Of a DNA stretch of 64,000 nucleotides, positions 9,501 to 17,392 are shown piece after piece (position 1 is the first letter of the stretch; the number at the start of each line of letters is the position of its first letter). Under the pieces are notes generated by a model. That model was not told the origin of the DNA, made no database searches, and saw nothing but the letters and a program-made list of their open reading frames with translations. This stretch comes from Pseudomonadota bacterium. GTDB taxonomy: Bacteria > Desulfobacterota > Desulfobacteria > Desulfobacterales > Desulfobacteraceae. A program made the position numbers and the translations under genes. Location: positions 186,001 to 250,000 of the forward strand of contig JAHJLV010000037.1 in assembly GCA_018821535.1 (NCBI GenBank), written 5' to 3'.

Positions 9501-11018
9501 TGAGATCTTTATATCTGCCAGATCTTCAAGCGCACTTACATCCGGTCTTTGACCAATGGCCGGAATAAGCTGATCAATTTCAATATCATATTCACTTGCT
9601 GGAACCGGCACCGGACGCCTTCTGCCGGACTGATCCGGCTCTCCCAGCTCCATTTTCATGACCCTGACCGCCGCAACCTTTCCATTTTTTTCAACAATCT
9701 GCTGAGGTGCTGCAAGATAGGTAATTTTAACCCCCTCATCTTCAGCTGCACAAATTTCCTCTTCCCAGGCAGGCATCTCTGTCCGGGTTCTGCGATAAAG
9801 GATGGTGACCTGTTCTGCTCCCAGTCGGACAGCAGCTCTTGCCACATCAATGGCCACGTTGCCGCCGCCGATGATACCCACTTTTCTGCCGACCCGGGTT
9901 TTTCCTGTCAGGTTCAGCTCCCGTAAAAAATCAACCCCCTGGCGAACACCATCCAGATTTTCTCCCGGAATATCCAGCGAAATCCCCTTGTGCGCACCCA
10001 GTCCAAGAAAGACTGCATCATATCCGTCGGCCAGAAGGCTGTCGACTGTAAAATCCTTGCCCAGACAGGTATTCAGCTTTAATTCCACACCAAGATTGGT
10101 GACAACCTCAATATCCTGGTCCAGCACCTGCGGCGGGAGACGATGATCCGGAATCCCCACCCTGAGCATCCCGCCAGCCTTTGGCAGGGCTTCAAATATC
10201 GTGGCATCCACTCCTTTTTTCGCCAGGTGGTACCCGGCAGATAGTCCGGCCGGGCCTGAACCGATAACAGCAACTTTCTTCCCGATTTTCGGAGCGCATT
10301 CAATTTCTATCTTCCGGGGATCAAAACTGTCTGCTGCCAGACGCTTTAAATCCCGGATAGCCACCGGATCATCCACCTGACACCGCCTGCAGGCTGTTTC
10401 ACATTCATGGGGGCAGATCCGGCCCAGGACTCCGGGCAGCGGCAACTGCTCCATGATGATTTCAAGGGATTGTTTATATTTTCCCTCTTTAACCATCTGG
10501 ACATATCCTTGAACATTCAAACCTGCAGGACATGTCATGCGACAGGGCGCCTTGTCTGCCTTTTCAATGGCAAATGCAGACGGCATGGCCTGGGGATATA
10601 ATTTAAAGGCTGCCTTTCGTTTGCTGAGCTGTTCATCAAACAGATTGGGCAGGTCAACAGGACAGGCTTTTGAACATTCACCGCAGGCAGTACATTTTGA
10701 AAGGTCAATAAACCGCGGCTGTTGTTTTAGAGTGACCGTAAAATTACCCTCTTCTCCGGAAATATCCTGAACCTGACTCATTGTCATCAGTTCGATATTC
10801 AGGTGACGGCCTGCCTCAACCAGTTTCGGGGAAATAATACACATGGAGCAATCATTGGTGGGAAAGGTTTTATCCAGTTGTGCCATGGTCCCGCCTATGG
10901 CGGTGTTCTTGTCCACCAGATACACCAGATACCCTGAATCTGCCAGATCCAAAGACGCCTGGATTCCTGCTATACCGGCTCCGACAACCATTACTGAACC
11001 TTGAGATTTCTCAGCCAT
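6573..11018 (-). CDS. hdrA: Giant HdrA: HdrA-like flavoprotein with GltD/NfnB-like insertion and second HdrA module
   Basis: This 1481-residue protein is about twice a normal HdrA. It opens with the FAD site VVGAGIAGIQASLDLADSG (residues 11-29) and a ferredoxin motif CTACGECSKACP (about 109-120). Residues of about 150-580 are a glutamate-synthase-small-subunit/NfnB-like part: CRMTCPAGLN, GRICPHECETAC, a second dinucleotide site VIGSGPAGLSAG (about 249), a third VGIIGGGNVAID, and GGDVQTGPN. HdrA-type sequence then resumes (CLNCGFCSECMQCVDAC, CSGVCCMYANKQA). A second HdrA copy has VCNCGINIGGV, VVGGGVAGMEAAL (about 1063) and SKICCTHSLKSA. Two C-terminal 4Fe-4S motifs close it (CAVCLTCVRTCP, CHGCGACVAECP). 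The insertion should bring NAD(P)H into the complex. Strong site AAGGAGGGAGACAAATG. Confidence 0.88.
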   Translation of the reverse strand: MAEKSQGSVMVVGAGIAGIQASLDLADSGYLVYLVDKNTAIGGTMAQLDKTFPTNDCSMCIISPKLVEAGRHLNIELMTMSQVQDISGEEGNFTVTLKQQPRFIDLSKCTACGECSKACPVDLPNLFDEQLSKRKAAFKLYPQAMPSAFAIEKADKAPCRMTCPAGLNVQGYVQMVKEGKYKQSLEIIMEQLPLPGVLGRICPHECETACRRCQVDDPVAIRDLKRLAADSFDPRKIEIECAPKIGKKVAVIGSGPAGLSAGYHLAKKGVDATIFEALPKAGGMLRVGIPDHRLPPQVLDQDIEVVTNLGVELKLNTCLGKDFTVDSLLADGYDAVFLGLGAHKGISLDIPGENLDGVRQGVDFLRELNLTGKTRVGRKVGIIGGGNVAIDVARAAVRLGAEQVTILYRRTRTEMPAWEEEICAAEDEGVKITYLAAPQQIVEKNGKVAAVRVMKMELGEPDQSGRRRPVPVPASEYDIEIDQLIPAIGQRPDVSALEDLADIKISKWDTTQVNPITLGTDKPGVFAGGDVQTGPNVAIAAIAAGMEAAESILRYLTGKDMEEGRQLPVVEEPEFRPVDEKMPIEHRYKMPELDIAKRAGNFDEVELGYAVEDGQKEAARCLNCGFCSECMQCVDACLADAVNHSMQEIEHKINVGAVILSPGFEPFEPTRMVSYCYGHSPNIMTSVEFERILSASGPYAGHLVRPSDHKEPSKIAWLQCVGSRDINKGDHAYCSGVCCMYANKQAVIAKEHSEKDLDAAIFFMDMRTHGKDFDKYHIRAQDDSGVRFVRSRIHSVFPEPGDKYRIVYSSEAGSTVEEIFDMVVLSVGLSPNKDARELADKAGIDLNSHGFAHTNNLSPVSTNRKGIYVCGAFQEPKDIPSSVMEASAAAATATMALKDDRWSLTRTKELPPENDFSGQAPRIGVWVCNCGINIGGVADVPAVRDYAATLPYVTHVEDKLFTCSQDSQDHMKQMIKEHNLSRVVVAACSPRTHEPLFQETIRDAGLNKYLFEMANIRDQNTWVHMKEPEKATEKAKDLVRMAVAKAAFIEPLHQVSLDIKKSMLVVGGGVAGMEAALSAAEQGVAVHLVERTDTLGGVARHLNSTWKGEPIKPYLDNLIEKTVSHGGIQIYMESEIKSFTGSMGNFATTIGKTGSKNGSSDPVSIEHGAVILATGGEEYKPHEYLYGKNPNVLTHLEMDAVLREGDKRLDNAKSIVFIQCVGSRNDENPYCSKICCTHSLKSALAIKAKDSRKRVYVVYRDIRSYGFREDLYQEARRKGVLFIRYDLEKMPTLRKDSNGNLEFVVIDHVLQMPVLMNPDLVVLASGVVPGENRNLFEKFKVPVNSEGFLVEAHAKLRPVDFASDGLFVAGLAHYPKPMEESIAQARAAVARAMRILSRDSLMVGGVVAEVTPEKCAVCLTCVRTCPYDIPYIHADGYAQIDPAECHGCGACVAECPGKAIKLNHFTDQQILAKVDALFEKV

Positions 11019-11032
11019 TTGTCTCCCTCCTT

Positions 11033-12319
11033 TTATAATCCCACTTCGGCCAGGTCCGGCCCAAGATAAGTTCGTTCAGTATCTGCCAGCACACCCATGG
11101 AAAGACAGAGAATCGTCCACAAATGAACCACATGATAATTGCCGCCATAATGCTCACCGATATCCTCAATCTGACCATGGCAGTTATGGCAGGGTGCAAT
11201 GACGTAACTTGCGCCGGTTGCTGCAATCTGATCAAACTTGGTTCTGCCGTAGGCTCTTCTCTGATCAGGGAAGCCTGCCTGCAAAGCCCCGCCGCCACCA
11301 CCGCAACAAAAATTGTTCTCACGATTGGGAACCGTATCAATAAAATTTTCTTCGCCCACAACGGTTTTAACGACAAATCTCAGATCATCGACAATTTTAT
11401 TGGACCCGGATTTTCTGCCGATATTACACGGGTCCTGAATGGTAAATTTTGCCTGGATATCCTTATTCCAGTCTGAATTGACCTTAAGCTTTCCTTCTCT
11501 GATCCATTGGGCATACAATTCAATAATGGTGATCAGTTCAAATTTGTGGGGTATCTTGAATCTTCGCAACCCTTCCAGGATTGCATAATAGGAATGCCCT
11601 CATTCGGTGTTGACCACATAGGGACTTTTCAAATTATTGTCCACATGATGGACAAACTCCTCAATCACATATTTCCACCCCTCATTGTCGGCGAGAAACA
11701 TGCAGTAATTTTCACCTGCCCACATCACAGACGGATAGGTCCAGTCCGCGCCAACAGCATGCAGCACTTTCCACAGCGGACCCATTTCTTCAGGTTCGGT
11801 CACAGGTTCTCTGGAGTTCTGATTCAGCACCATCTGAGCCCCCACCCGATCAACAGAGACCTGAAGATCTTCAAAACCCGGATGAGTTTCCCTGATTTCT
11901 TCAGCCACATCCATTACGGTAAATTCAAAATCATCCTTTGCCGCACCCATGGCACTGCCCGTGCGGATATGCTGATCGCATGATCCTAAAATTCCCTTGG
12001 GCCGTTTTTCCCTTGGAATATTTGCCCGCAGATTATACACCAGGGCCGGGATATTAATTTTCATGGGGCAGGCAGCCACGCACCGGGTGCACATACTGCA
12101 GACCCATATCCAGTTGGTTTTAAGCACTTCATTATCCATCCCCAGATTCAGCATCCGGATGAGTTTTCTGGGGTCCATGCCCATCTGTTCAGAAGCCGGA
12201 CATCCGCCGGTACAGGTTCCGCAGGTCAGACAAAGATCAAAGTTCGCATCGGGTATCTTGGATAGAACCTCATCTTTAAACTCGGTATCAAGGTTATCGA
12301 TTTTCATTGCCTCTGCCAT
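11033..12319 (-). CDS. HdrCB/HdrD-type heterodisulfide-reductase-like subunit, selenoprotein (in-frame UGA)
   Basis: One frame from ATG 12317-12319 to 11033 gives 428 residues if TGA at 11600-11602 (codon 240) is read as selenocysteine. The N-terminal third is HdrC-like with CLTCGTCTGGCP and CSMCTRCVAACP. The remainder is HdrB-like: VVNTE-U-GHSYYAIL, where relatives have Cys before GHS, then a second CCG-type region with QDPCNIGR, NFCCGGGGG and APCHNCH. A 7-bp SECIS-like hairpin follows the TGA by 15 bases. Splitting it would need an unlikely TTG start at 11569 lacking most of the first CCG domain. The gene lies 14 bp upstream of hdrA and has site AAGAGGGGGATCG. It should carry the active-site cluster of the Hdr module. 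Confidence 0.88.
11566..11584 (-). promoter_or_regulatory. Candidate bacterial SECIS hairpin for the hdr UGA
   Basis: The mRNA downstream of TGA 11600-11602 reads GCAATCC-TGGAA-GGGTTGC, a 7-bp stem (one U-G pair) and 5-base loop starting 15 bases after the UGA. The loop UGGAA closely resembles UGGCA in the mvhD hairpin, which supports both. Confidence 0.75.
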
Positions 12320-12337
12320 TTTGACGATCCCCCTCTT

Positions 12338-13216
12338 TTATCTTAATTTGGCTGCATTCAAATACGGCACCAGATTTTCAACTCCCCCTATGGTAATGAC
12401 ATGAATTCCCTGGCAAATATCCTTCAGATTGTTCACCGTATCAGAGAAAAGCTCCATACTTGCCTGTTTTTTATTCGGGGCTGCCATCATCTTCTGAATC
12501 ACCCATTCCGGTACCAGACCGGATTTAAAATGACGATTTAAAAACTTACCCATTCCCGCGGTTCTCAGAATCATCACCTCTGCGATCACCGGTATTTTAA
12601 AAGGCTCCACCTGCTTCATGAATTTTGCGAACTGTTCAATATCAAAAATCGGGGTGGTCAGAAAATATCCGGTTCCCACATTCATCATATCTTCCATTTC
12701 CTCCATGCCCCGTCTGGACATGTTTTTCCCCCAGGGCGTTTCGATTCCCGCGCCCATGAACATATCAATTTTATCGTCAAGGTCATTTCCCTCAATGGTT
12801 CTGCTTTCCTTGAGATGGTCCATGACTGAAGCCAGCTTTCCTGAATCCACATGAAAAAACATGGATTCCTGGAGCGTATCTCCGGAAATTCTGTAGTCTT
12901 CGGTGAACACCAGAAGATTTTCCACTCCAGCATCATGTGCAAGCCTTAAATCCTTTTGGATCTGAAAGCGGTTTTTTTCCCGGATGGTCATCTGATAAAT
13001 CGGCTGGATACCCTTTTCTTTTAAAAGACCGCAGGTCTTAATGGTATCACTGACCACACCTTCCAGATCCATCTTGGAAAGCACAAAATCACCTTTGCCG
13101 GCGTTTTCTCTTTCAAGGGCTTCAGCAAGGCCACCGGATTCTTCATCCCCCAGCGGAGCCTGAACTTCGGAGGTCACAACAAATTTTTTAGTTTTCAGTG
13201 CATCTTTTAAATTCAT
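12338..13216 (-). CDS. Second methylenetetrahydrofolate reductase-like protein (MetF paralog)
   Basis: A 292-residue MTHFR-type TIM barrel: KKFVVTSEVQAPLGDE at the N-terminus, then YQMTIREKNRFQIQKDL, ENLLVFTEDYRISGD, VGTGYFLTTPIFDIEQF and VIAEVMILRTAGMGKFL. It is well diverged from the MetF at 4391-5323; for example the LCLSGDH motif is LVFTEDY here. It may use another pterin or folate substrate, or act as a non-catalytic partner of the complex. Its start overlaps the regulator gene by 4 bp (ATGA), and the Sec-containing hdr gene follows after 18 bp, so it belongs to the same operon. Confidence 0.8.
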   Translation of the reverse strand: MNLKDALKTKKFVVTSEVQAPLGDEESGGLAEALERENAGKGDFVLSKMDLEGVVSDTIKTCGLLKEKGIQPIYQMTIREKNRFQIQKDLRLAHDAGVENLLVFTEDYRISGDTLQESMFFHVDSGKLASVMDHLKESRTIEGNDLDDKIDMFMGAGIETPWGKNMSRRGMEEMEDMMNVGTGYFLTTPIFDIEQFAKFMKQVEPFKIPVIAEVMILRTAGMGKFLNRHFKSGLVPEWVIQKMMAAPNKKQASMELFSDTVNNLKDICQGIHVITIGGVENLVPYLNAAKLR

Positions 13217-13803
13217 GATCTGCCTCCCTTGGATTTTAATCCCAGCAATCCAGCCACCTCACTCTTCAGTTTCGACAGGGGCAATGGTTTTGAAAAACAG
13301 ACATCTGCACCATTTTCCTTCATTTGTGCAAATTTATCATCATCCAGATAAGCAGACAGCACTATAATTTTGGTATCTTTTGTTTTCTCATTTTCCTTGA
13401 TTCGTTTACAGACTTCATATCCTTTGATATCCGGCATCATGATATCCAGAATCAGCAGATCTGGATGAAAATGATTCACCTGCAGTCCGGCCTCAAACCC
13501 GTCTGAGGCTGAAATCACTTCATAATCAAACTCATCTTCTTCCAGAGCCTGAACAATAGACTCAACAATAATCATATCGTCATCCACAACCAGAATTTTT
13601 TTTCGCGTACCGCTTTCCTTTTCTTCCGGGATGGGGATTCCCTGACTTCTCATGAATGTTTCAAGATCAGATTTCTTGATCCGACGATGACCGCCAACTG
13701 TACGATATGCCTTTATATGACCGGCTTCCACCCAGTTGATAATGGTTTTAGACGAAACATTGCAGTATTTGCTGGCGGTGAATACAGTCAACGTATCTTC
13801 CAT
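13213..13803 (-). CDS. Response regulator with N-terminal MerR/excisionase-type HTH
   Basis: The 196-residue protein starts with a DNA-binding winged HTH (TASKYCNVSSKTIINWVEAGHI, then YRTVGGHRRIKKSDLE) over residues 8-52, followed by a receiver domain from about residue 69: KILVVDDDMIIV, the phospho-acceptor in LLILDIMMPD, and FSKPLP. HTH-before-REC order is the reverse of most regulators. It is the first gene of the metF-hdr operon (4-bp overlap with the next), which suggests it controls that operon. The PAS histidine kinase just upstream is the obvious partner. The start has AAGGAGGCGCT before ATG. Confidence 0.85.
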   Translation of the reverse strand: MEDTLTVFTASKYCNVSSKTIINWVEAGHIKAYRTVGGHRRIKKSDLETFMRSQGIPIPEEKESGTRKKILVVDDDMIIVESIVQALEEDEFDYEVISASDGFEAGLQVNHFHPDLLILDIMMPDIKGYEVCKRIKENEKTKDTKIIVLSAYLDDDKFAQMKENGADVCFSKPLPLSKLKSEVAGLLGLKSKGGRS

Positions 13804-13844
13804 AGCGCCTCCTTGTTTTAAGGAATTTTGTATTTTCAGTTTTT

Positions 13845-13910
13845 ATAGTTATTTAATAAAGTTACCTTTGTCAACCCATAAAAGATAAATAAAATAACAG
13901 AAATAACTAT
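13845..13910 (-). promoter_or_regulatory. Promoter region of the regulator-metF-hdr operon with a 10-bp inverted repeat
   Basis: A perfect TTGACA (13869-13874, minus strand) is a good -35; the -10 about 17 bases on (TAACTA/AACTAT) is poor. The element is flanked by an exact inverted repeat, ATAGTTATTT at 13845-13854 and AAATAACTAT at 13901-13910, centres about 56 bp apart. These could be operator sites, perhaps for the HTH-REC protein encoded next. The rest of 13804-13995 is AT-rich and without other signals. Confidence 0.45.
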
Positions 13911-13995
13911 AATAAGTGTACATAAGAACAGGGCAAAACGAAAACCCTTTCCTGTCGGCGAATTTCAGCAGAAACCGAAGAGAAAATTATTTTTT

Positions 13996-15819
13996 TTATT
14001 TTCCGGCAAGGGGCAGCACAATCGTAAATTTTGTCCATTTCCCTTCTTCAGATTCGACACGGATGTCTCCGCCATGGTCCTTGATAAACCCATAGCATAC
14101 AGAAAGCCCCAAGCCTACGCCCTGAACACTTTCCGTCTTGGTGGTAAAAAAAGAATCAAATATTTTACCCATGTGCTCCGGCTTGATCCCAGCCCCGGAA
14201 TCCTTAACCGTAATGTATAATCGCCCGGATGAAATCCGCGTTGCGATATCCAGATCGCCGCCATTGGGCATGGCATACATGGCGTTTGAAAACAGATTGA
14301 TAAAAACCTGGCGCAACTGGTCCTTTGAGGCAAGAATAATCCCCGCACTGTCCGCAAGATCCAATGTTGCCTTGATGCCGCTTTCCCGAAGCCGCTTTTC
14401 ATACAGCAGCATCAATTCATCAATAACCACATGGATATCCACCGGAGCCCGCTCATCCTGATCCGGCCGTGAAAACGACAGCATTTTTTTAAGCATGTCT
14501 GCCAGTCGCTCGATTTCCGACAAGGACATGTCCAGCAGTTTTCGCCGCTTGTTTTCCGGCGAAATCTCCGTTTTCATCAATTCCAGCGTATTCATAATGC
14601 CAAAAAGCGGATTGTTCAGTTCATGGGCAATCTGGGATGTCAACCGTCCCATGGCAGCCAGTTTTTCAGACTGAAGCAGATGCTGACGGGCTTCGCTGAG
14701 TTCTCTTTCTGTTCTCAACCGTTCTCTTAAATCCACGAACAAGCCCACGGATGCGATTTCATTTCCTTTTTCGTCATACAGAATACTGGCGGACAGATTC
14801 CCTTCCACCAGCTCGCCTTTTTCATTTTCAAAATTCATGGGATAGGTGTTTAATTTTCCCACCCCGCCGTATTTTTCATCCCGCATCATTTCCATGACTT
14901 TTTTGGCCGCAGCCTCGGGGAAAATTTCCTGCACACTGACCTTCCCTTCGACATCAGCGGCCTTTACGCCAAAGATATCTTCAGCTTTCTGATTCCATAA
15001 CCGGACCACCCCTTTCATATCCAGGGCCATGATGGCATTGGGCGAACAGTCAATAACCTTGTTCAGAAAATCATGGGCTTCCCTGAGCTCATTTTCATGT
15101 TTTTTCCTTCGGGTCCGATCCACCACAATACCTTCATACCCGATGATTTCACCTTTTGAACTATACCTGACATTGCTGGTAAGCATCACATAAAGGATAT
15201 TTCCGTCCCGTCTGCGCCACATCACCTCATAATCCACCACATGCCCTTCTTTTTCCAGAGTCCGGGTATATTGCCGCCGGTCTTCAGGACTTAAATACAC
15301 CTCTTTTGCCAGATCCAGAGAGAGGAATTCATCTTTATCCTGATACCCCAACATTTCCAGCAACGTCGGATTCACATCCAGGAAGCGGCCTTCCCGGCTG
15401 CTGATAAATACCCCGCATTTCACATGGGTAAACAATCGCTGATAACTGGCTTTGGAAGATTTGAGCCTTTCTTCCTGATGCACATTATGGGTAATATCCC
15501 GGCATAAACTCAGCTTGGAACGAGTGCCGTCCTGATTGGTCACCGGCATTTCAGAAAGCGCAAAGATCCGGTCTACAGATTCAATATGGATCTGGCTGTG
15601 ATATGTCTTGTTTTCTGTGAAAACTTTATCGCAATTGCACCAGTCACACGGCACATCAGACCCGATCAATACCTTGTGACATTTTTGCCCCACTCCGTCA
15701 CCGAACAGTTCTTTCATGAATTTATTCATATATTCGACAGTATAATTACTGTCCATGATATAAATTCCATCTTCAAAAGCATCCAGAGCATCCAAGAGTC
15801 GGGGGGTATGATCAGCCAT
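13996..15819 (-). CDS. PAS-domain sensor histidine kinase (soluble)
   Basis: About 607 residues with no membrane segment. There are three PAS-like units: residues of about 5-125 with the Cys-rich CHKVLIGSDVPCDWCNCD, about 140-240 (GVFISSREGRFLDVNPTLLEMLGY), and about 255-370 (NAIMALDMKGVVRLWNQKAEDIFGV). HisKA follows with SQIAHELNNPLFGIMNTLEL and an ATPase domain with INLFSNAMYAMP, DSGAGI and GVGLGLSVCYG. The four-Cys cluster in the first PAS may bind a metal or sense redox. It is encoded on the same strand just upstream of the HTH-REC gene and has site ACAGGAGAAATGTC. Confidence 0.88.
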   Translation of the reverse strand: MADHTPRLLDALDAFEDGIYIMDSNYTVEYMNKFMKELFGDGVGQKCHKVLIGSDVPCDWCNCDKVFTENKTYHSQIHIESVDRIFALSEMPVTNQDGTRSKLSLCRDITHNVHQEERLKSSKASYQRLFTHVKCGVFISSREGRFLDVNPTLLEMLGYQDKDEFLSLDLAKEVYLSPEDRRQYTRTLEKEGHVVDYEVMWRRRDGNILYVMLTSNVRYSSKGEIIGYEGIVVDRTRRKKHENELREAHDFLNKVIDCSPNAIMALDMKGVVRLWNQKAEDIFGVKAADVEGKVSVQEIFPEAAAKKVMEMMRDEKYGGVGKLNTYPMNFENEKGELVEGNLSASILYDEKGNEIASVGLFVDLRERLRTERELSEARQHLLQSEKLAAMGRLTSQIAHELNNPLFGIMNTLELMKTEISPENKRRKLLDMSLSEIERLADMLKKMLSFSRPDQDERAPVDIHVVIDELMLLYEKRLRESGIKATLDLADSAGIILASKDQLRQVFINLFSNAMYAMPNGGDLDIATRISSGRLYITVKDSGAGIKPEHMGKIFDSFFTTKTESVQGVGLGLSVCYGFIKDHGGDIRVESEEGKWTKFTIVLPLAGK

Positions 15820-15960
15820 GACATTTCTCCTGTTTTTAAGGTCAGAACGAATGGTTCACAAAACACATATCCGGCCGCATTTTTTTTGTCAAGCCGGACA
15901 TTTTATAAACACAGGGTCGGCAAGGCTGATATGCAAAACATATTTTTTCTGACAGGTCCT

Positions 15961-16413
15961 TCAAATAACAAAGGCAGACCCTTTGAGCACCAAATAACTG
16001 ATGACCACATACCTGAAAAATTTACCTGCCGTCACCAGAACAAGAAACCATCGCAAACTAACCCGCAAAATGCCTGCCACAACCGTTAACGGATCACCAA
16101 TGATCGGAACCCAGGCAAAACATAAGCTCAGCATGCCATATGTATTAAAGCGTTGCTCTGCCTGCAAAAGATCATCTTCTGACATCCTTAACCATTTTTG
16201 TATTGCCACCCGGCCAGCCCAGAACCCCAGCGCATAATTTACAAGTGATCCCAACACGTTTCCGGTTGTTGCAATAATCACAAGCCCAGAGGGCGCCATC
16301 CCGTTCAGCAGCAAAGCGCTTAAAACAATTTCCGAGCTTAACGGCAGAATTGTCGCAGCCAGGAATGCCGCGATAAAAAGGCCCATAGGTCCCAGTTGTA
16401 AAAAAAATTCCAT
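15961..16413 (-). CDS. YqaA/DedA-family (SNARE-associated) membrane protein
   Basis: A 150-residue, four- to five-helix membrane protein. The N-terminal LGPMGLFIAAFLAATILPLSSEIVLSALL and GNVLGSLVNYALGFWAGR match the small YqaA group; FAWVPIIGDPLTVVAGILR is the conserved family core. DedA-type proteins are linked to lipid flipping and membrane homeostasis; a precise role for YqaA is not known. No clear ribosome-binding site precedes the ATG. It stands alone between the histidine kinase and an NAD-binding protein. Confidence 0.8.
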   Translation of the reverse strand: MEFFLQLGPMGLFIAAFLAATILPLSSEIVLSALLLNGMAPSGLVIIATTGNVLGSLVNYALGFWAGRVAIQKWLRMSEDDLLQAEQRFNTYGMLSLCFAWVPIIGDPLTVVAGILRVSLRWFLVLVTAGKFFRYVVISYLVLKGSAFVI

Positions 16414-16469
16414 GTATGCTTAACACCCAAAACTGCAGCGCTTTTTATGCCTCCGCATGGTCTTGATTG

Positions 16470-17144
16470 TCAGTACTCTTTTTTGACCGTAGCAGTGTCA
16501 TTTATAAAAATTTCATCCAGCCGTAACCATTCTATGGAGGAGCCGGGCTGGCGACTGACCAGAACCATTTTTGCGGCGACCTGCCTGCCTGCAATCGGGC
16601 GGAACCTTCTCAACCAGGGGATAATGTACAAAACAGGTAAAAGCAGGCTTCCAAGCGTTTCAGCAAACCGGAAATCCGGTCGCTGACCCAGCAGCAGTGA
16701 CGGCTGGAAAATGCTGATATGCTTGAATGGCAAAGATTGAATTTTGTGTTCCAGTTCGCCCTTCATTTTTAAATATGGATTCTTGCTCTTATGGCTTGCT
16801 GCGCTGGATGAGACCAGCAGATAATGCTGCACACCATTGCCGGCTGCCAGCTGAGCTGCCCTGAACTGATACTCAAGGTCAACTTTACGCTGTGCCGCTA
16901 TAGATCCCGCTTGTTTAAGCGTGGTGCCAAGACATGAAAACAGAATATCCGCTTTAAAAAATGAAGCATATTCCTCTAAATGGTCAAAATCCACAACCTG
17001 ATTTATTATTTTTGAAGAAGAATGCTTAACTGGACGACGGGTAAGCGTGATGATCCTGCTTACATGGTCTGCATCTGCCAACTGATCTACCAGTGCCCGG
17101 CCAACCAGACCTGTAGCCCCTATAACAATGGCTGTTTTGCTCAT
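16470..17144 (-). CDS. NAD(P)-binding short-chain/epimerase-like oxidoreductase
   Basis: A 224-residue Rossmann protein of the atypical SDR (HTATIP2/TIP30-like) kind. KTAIVIGATGLVGRALVDQL is the dinucleotide site. LFSCLGTT and HYLLVSSSAASHKSKNPYLKMKGELE give the Ser and the Y-x3-K pair. FKHISIFQPSLLLG is also typical. Substrate unknown. It lies 56 bp upstream of yqaA on the same strand; ATG 17144 follows a weak GGAAATTGATG. Confidence 0.75.
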   Translation of the reverse strand: MSKTAIVIGATGLVGRALVDQLADADHVSRIITLTRRPVKHSSSKIINQVVDFDHLEEYASFFKADILFSCLGTTLKQAGSIAAQRKVDLEYQFRAAQLAAGNGVQHYLLVSSSAASHKSKNPYLKMKGELEHKIQSLPFKHISIFQPSLLLGQRPDFRFAETLGSLLLPVLYIIPWLRRFRPIAGRQVAAKMVLVSRQPGSSIEWLRLDEIFINDTATVKKEY

Positions 17145-17305
17145 AATTCATCAATTTCCGTTTCAGGTTTATCCAGAATTGATATAAGCTTATCAATAGG
17201 ATGTCAATACAATCGTTTTTCAAAAGAGGCGGAATCAAGCAGCGCAGGTGTTTGTCCTTTTATAAAAAGTTATATCCGATCACCCTGTCATTCAAAGGCT
17301 TTTCC

Positions 17306-17335
17306 TTGACACTGCTGGCAAAGCAAACGTATATA
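17306..17335 (+). promoter_or_regulatory. Sigma-70-type promoter for the gspE-like gene
   Basis: TTGACA at 17306-17311 and TATATA at 17330-17335 are 18 bp apart, about 60 bp before the ATG at 17393. Confidence 0.55.
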
Positions 17336-17392
17336 TGCATTTACCATAAGGAATCGTTTCACAGGAACTAACCATTACAGTCAGGAAGACAT

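Noticed and set aside
11033..11569. A separate 178-residue gene starting TTG at 11569
   Set aside because: It is in the same frame as the preceding HdrC-like ORF, separated only by TGA 11600-11602, and the sequence between continues the HdrB domain. A selenocysteine read-through explains it better.
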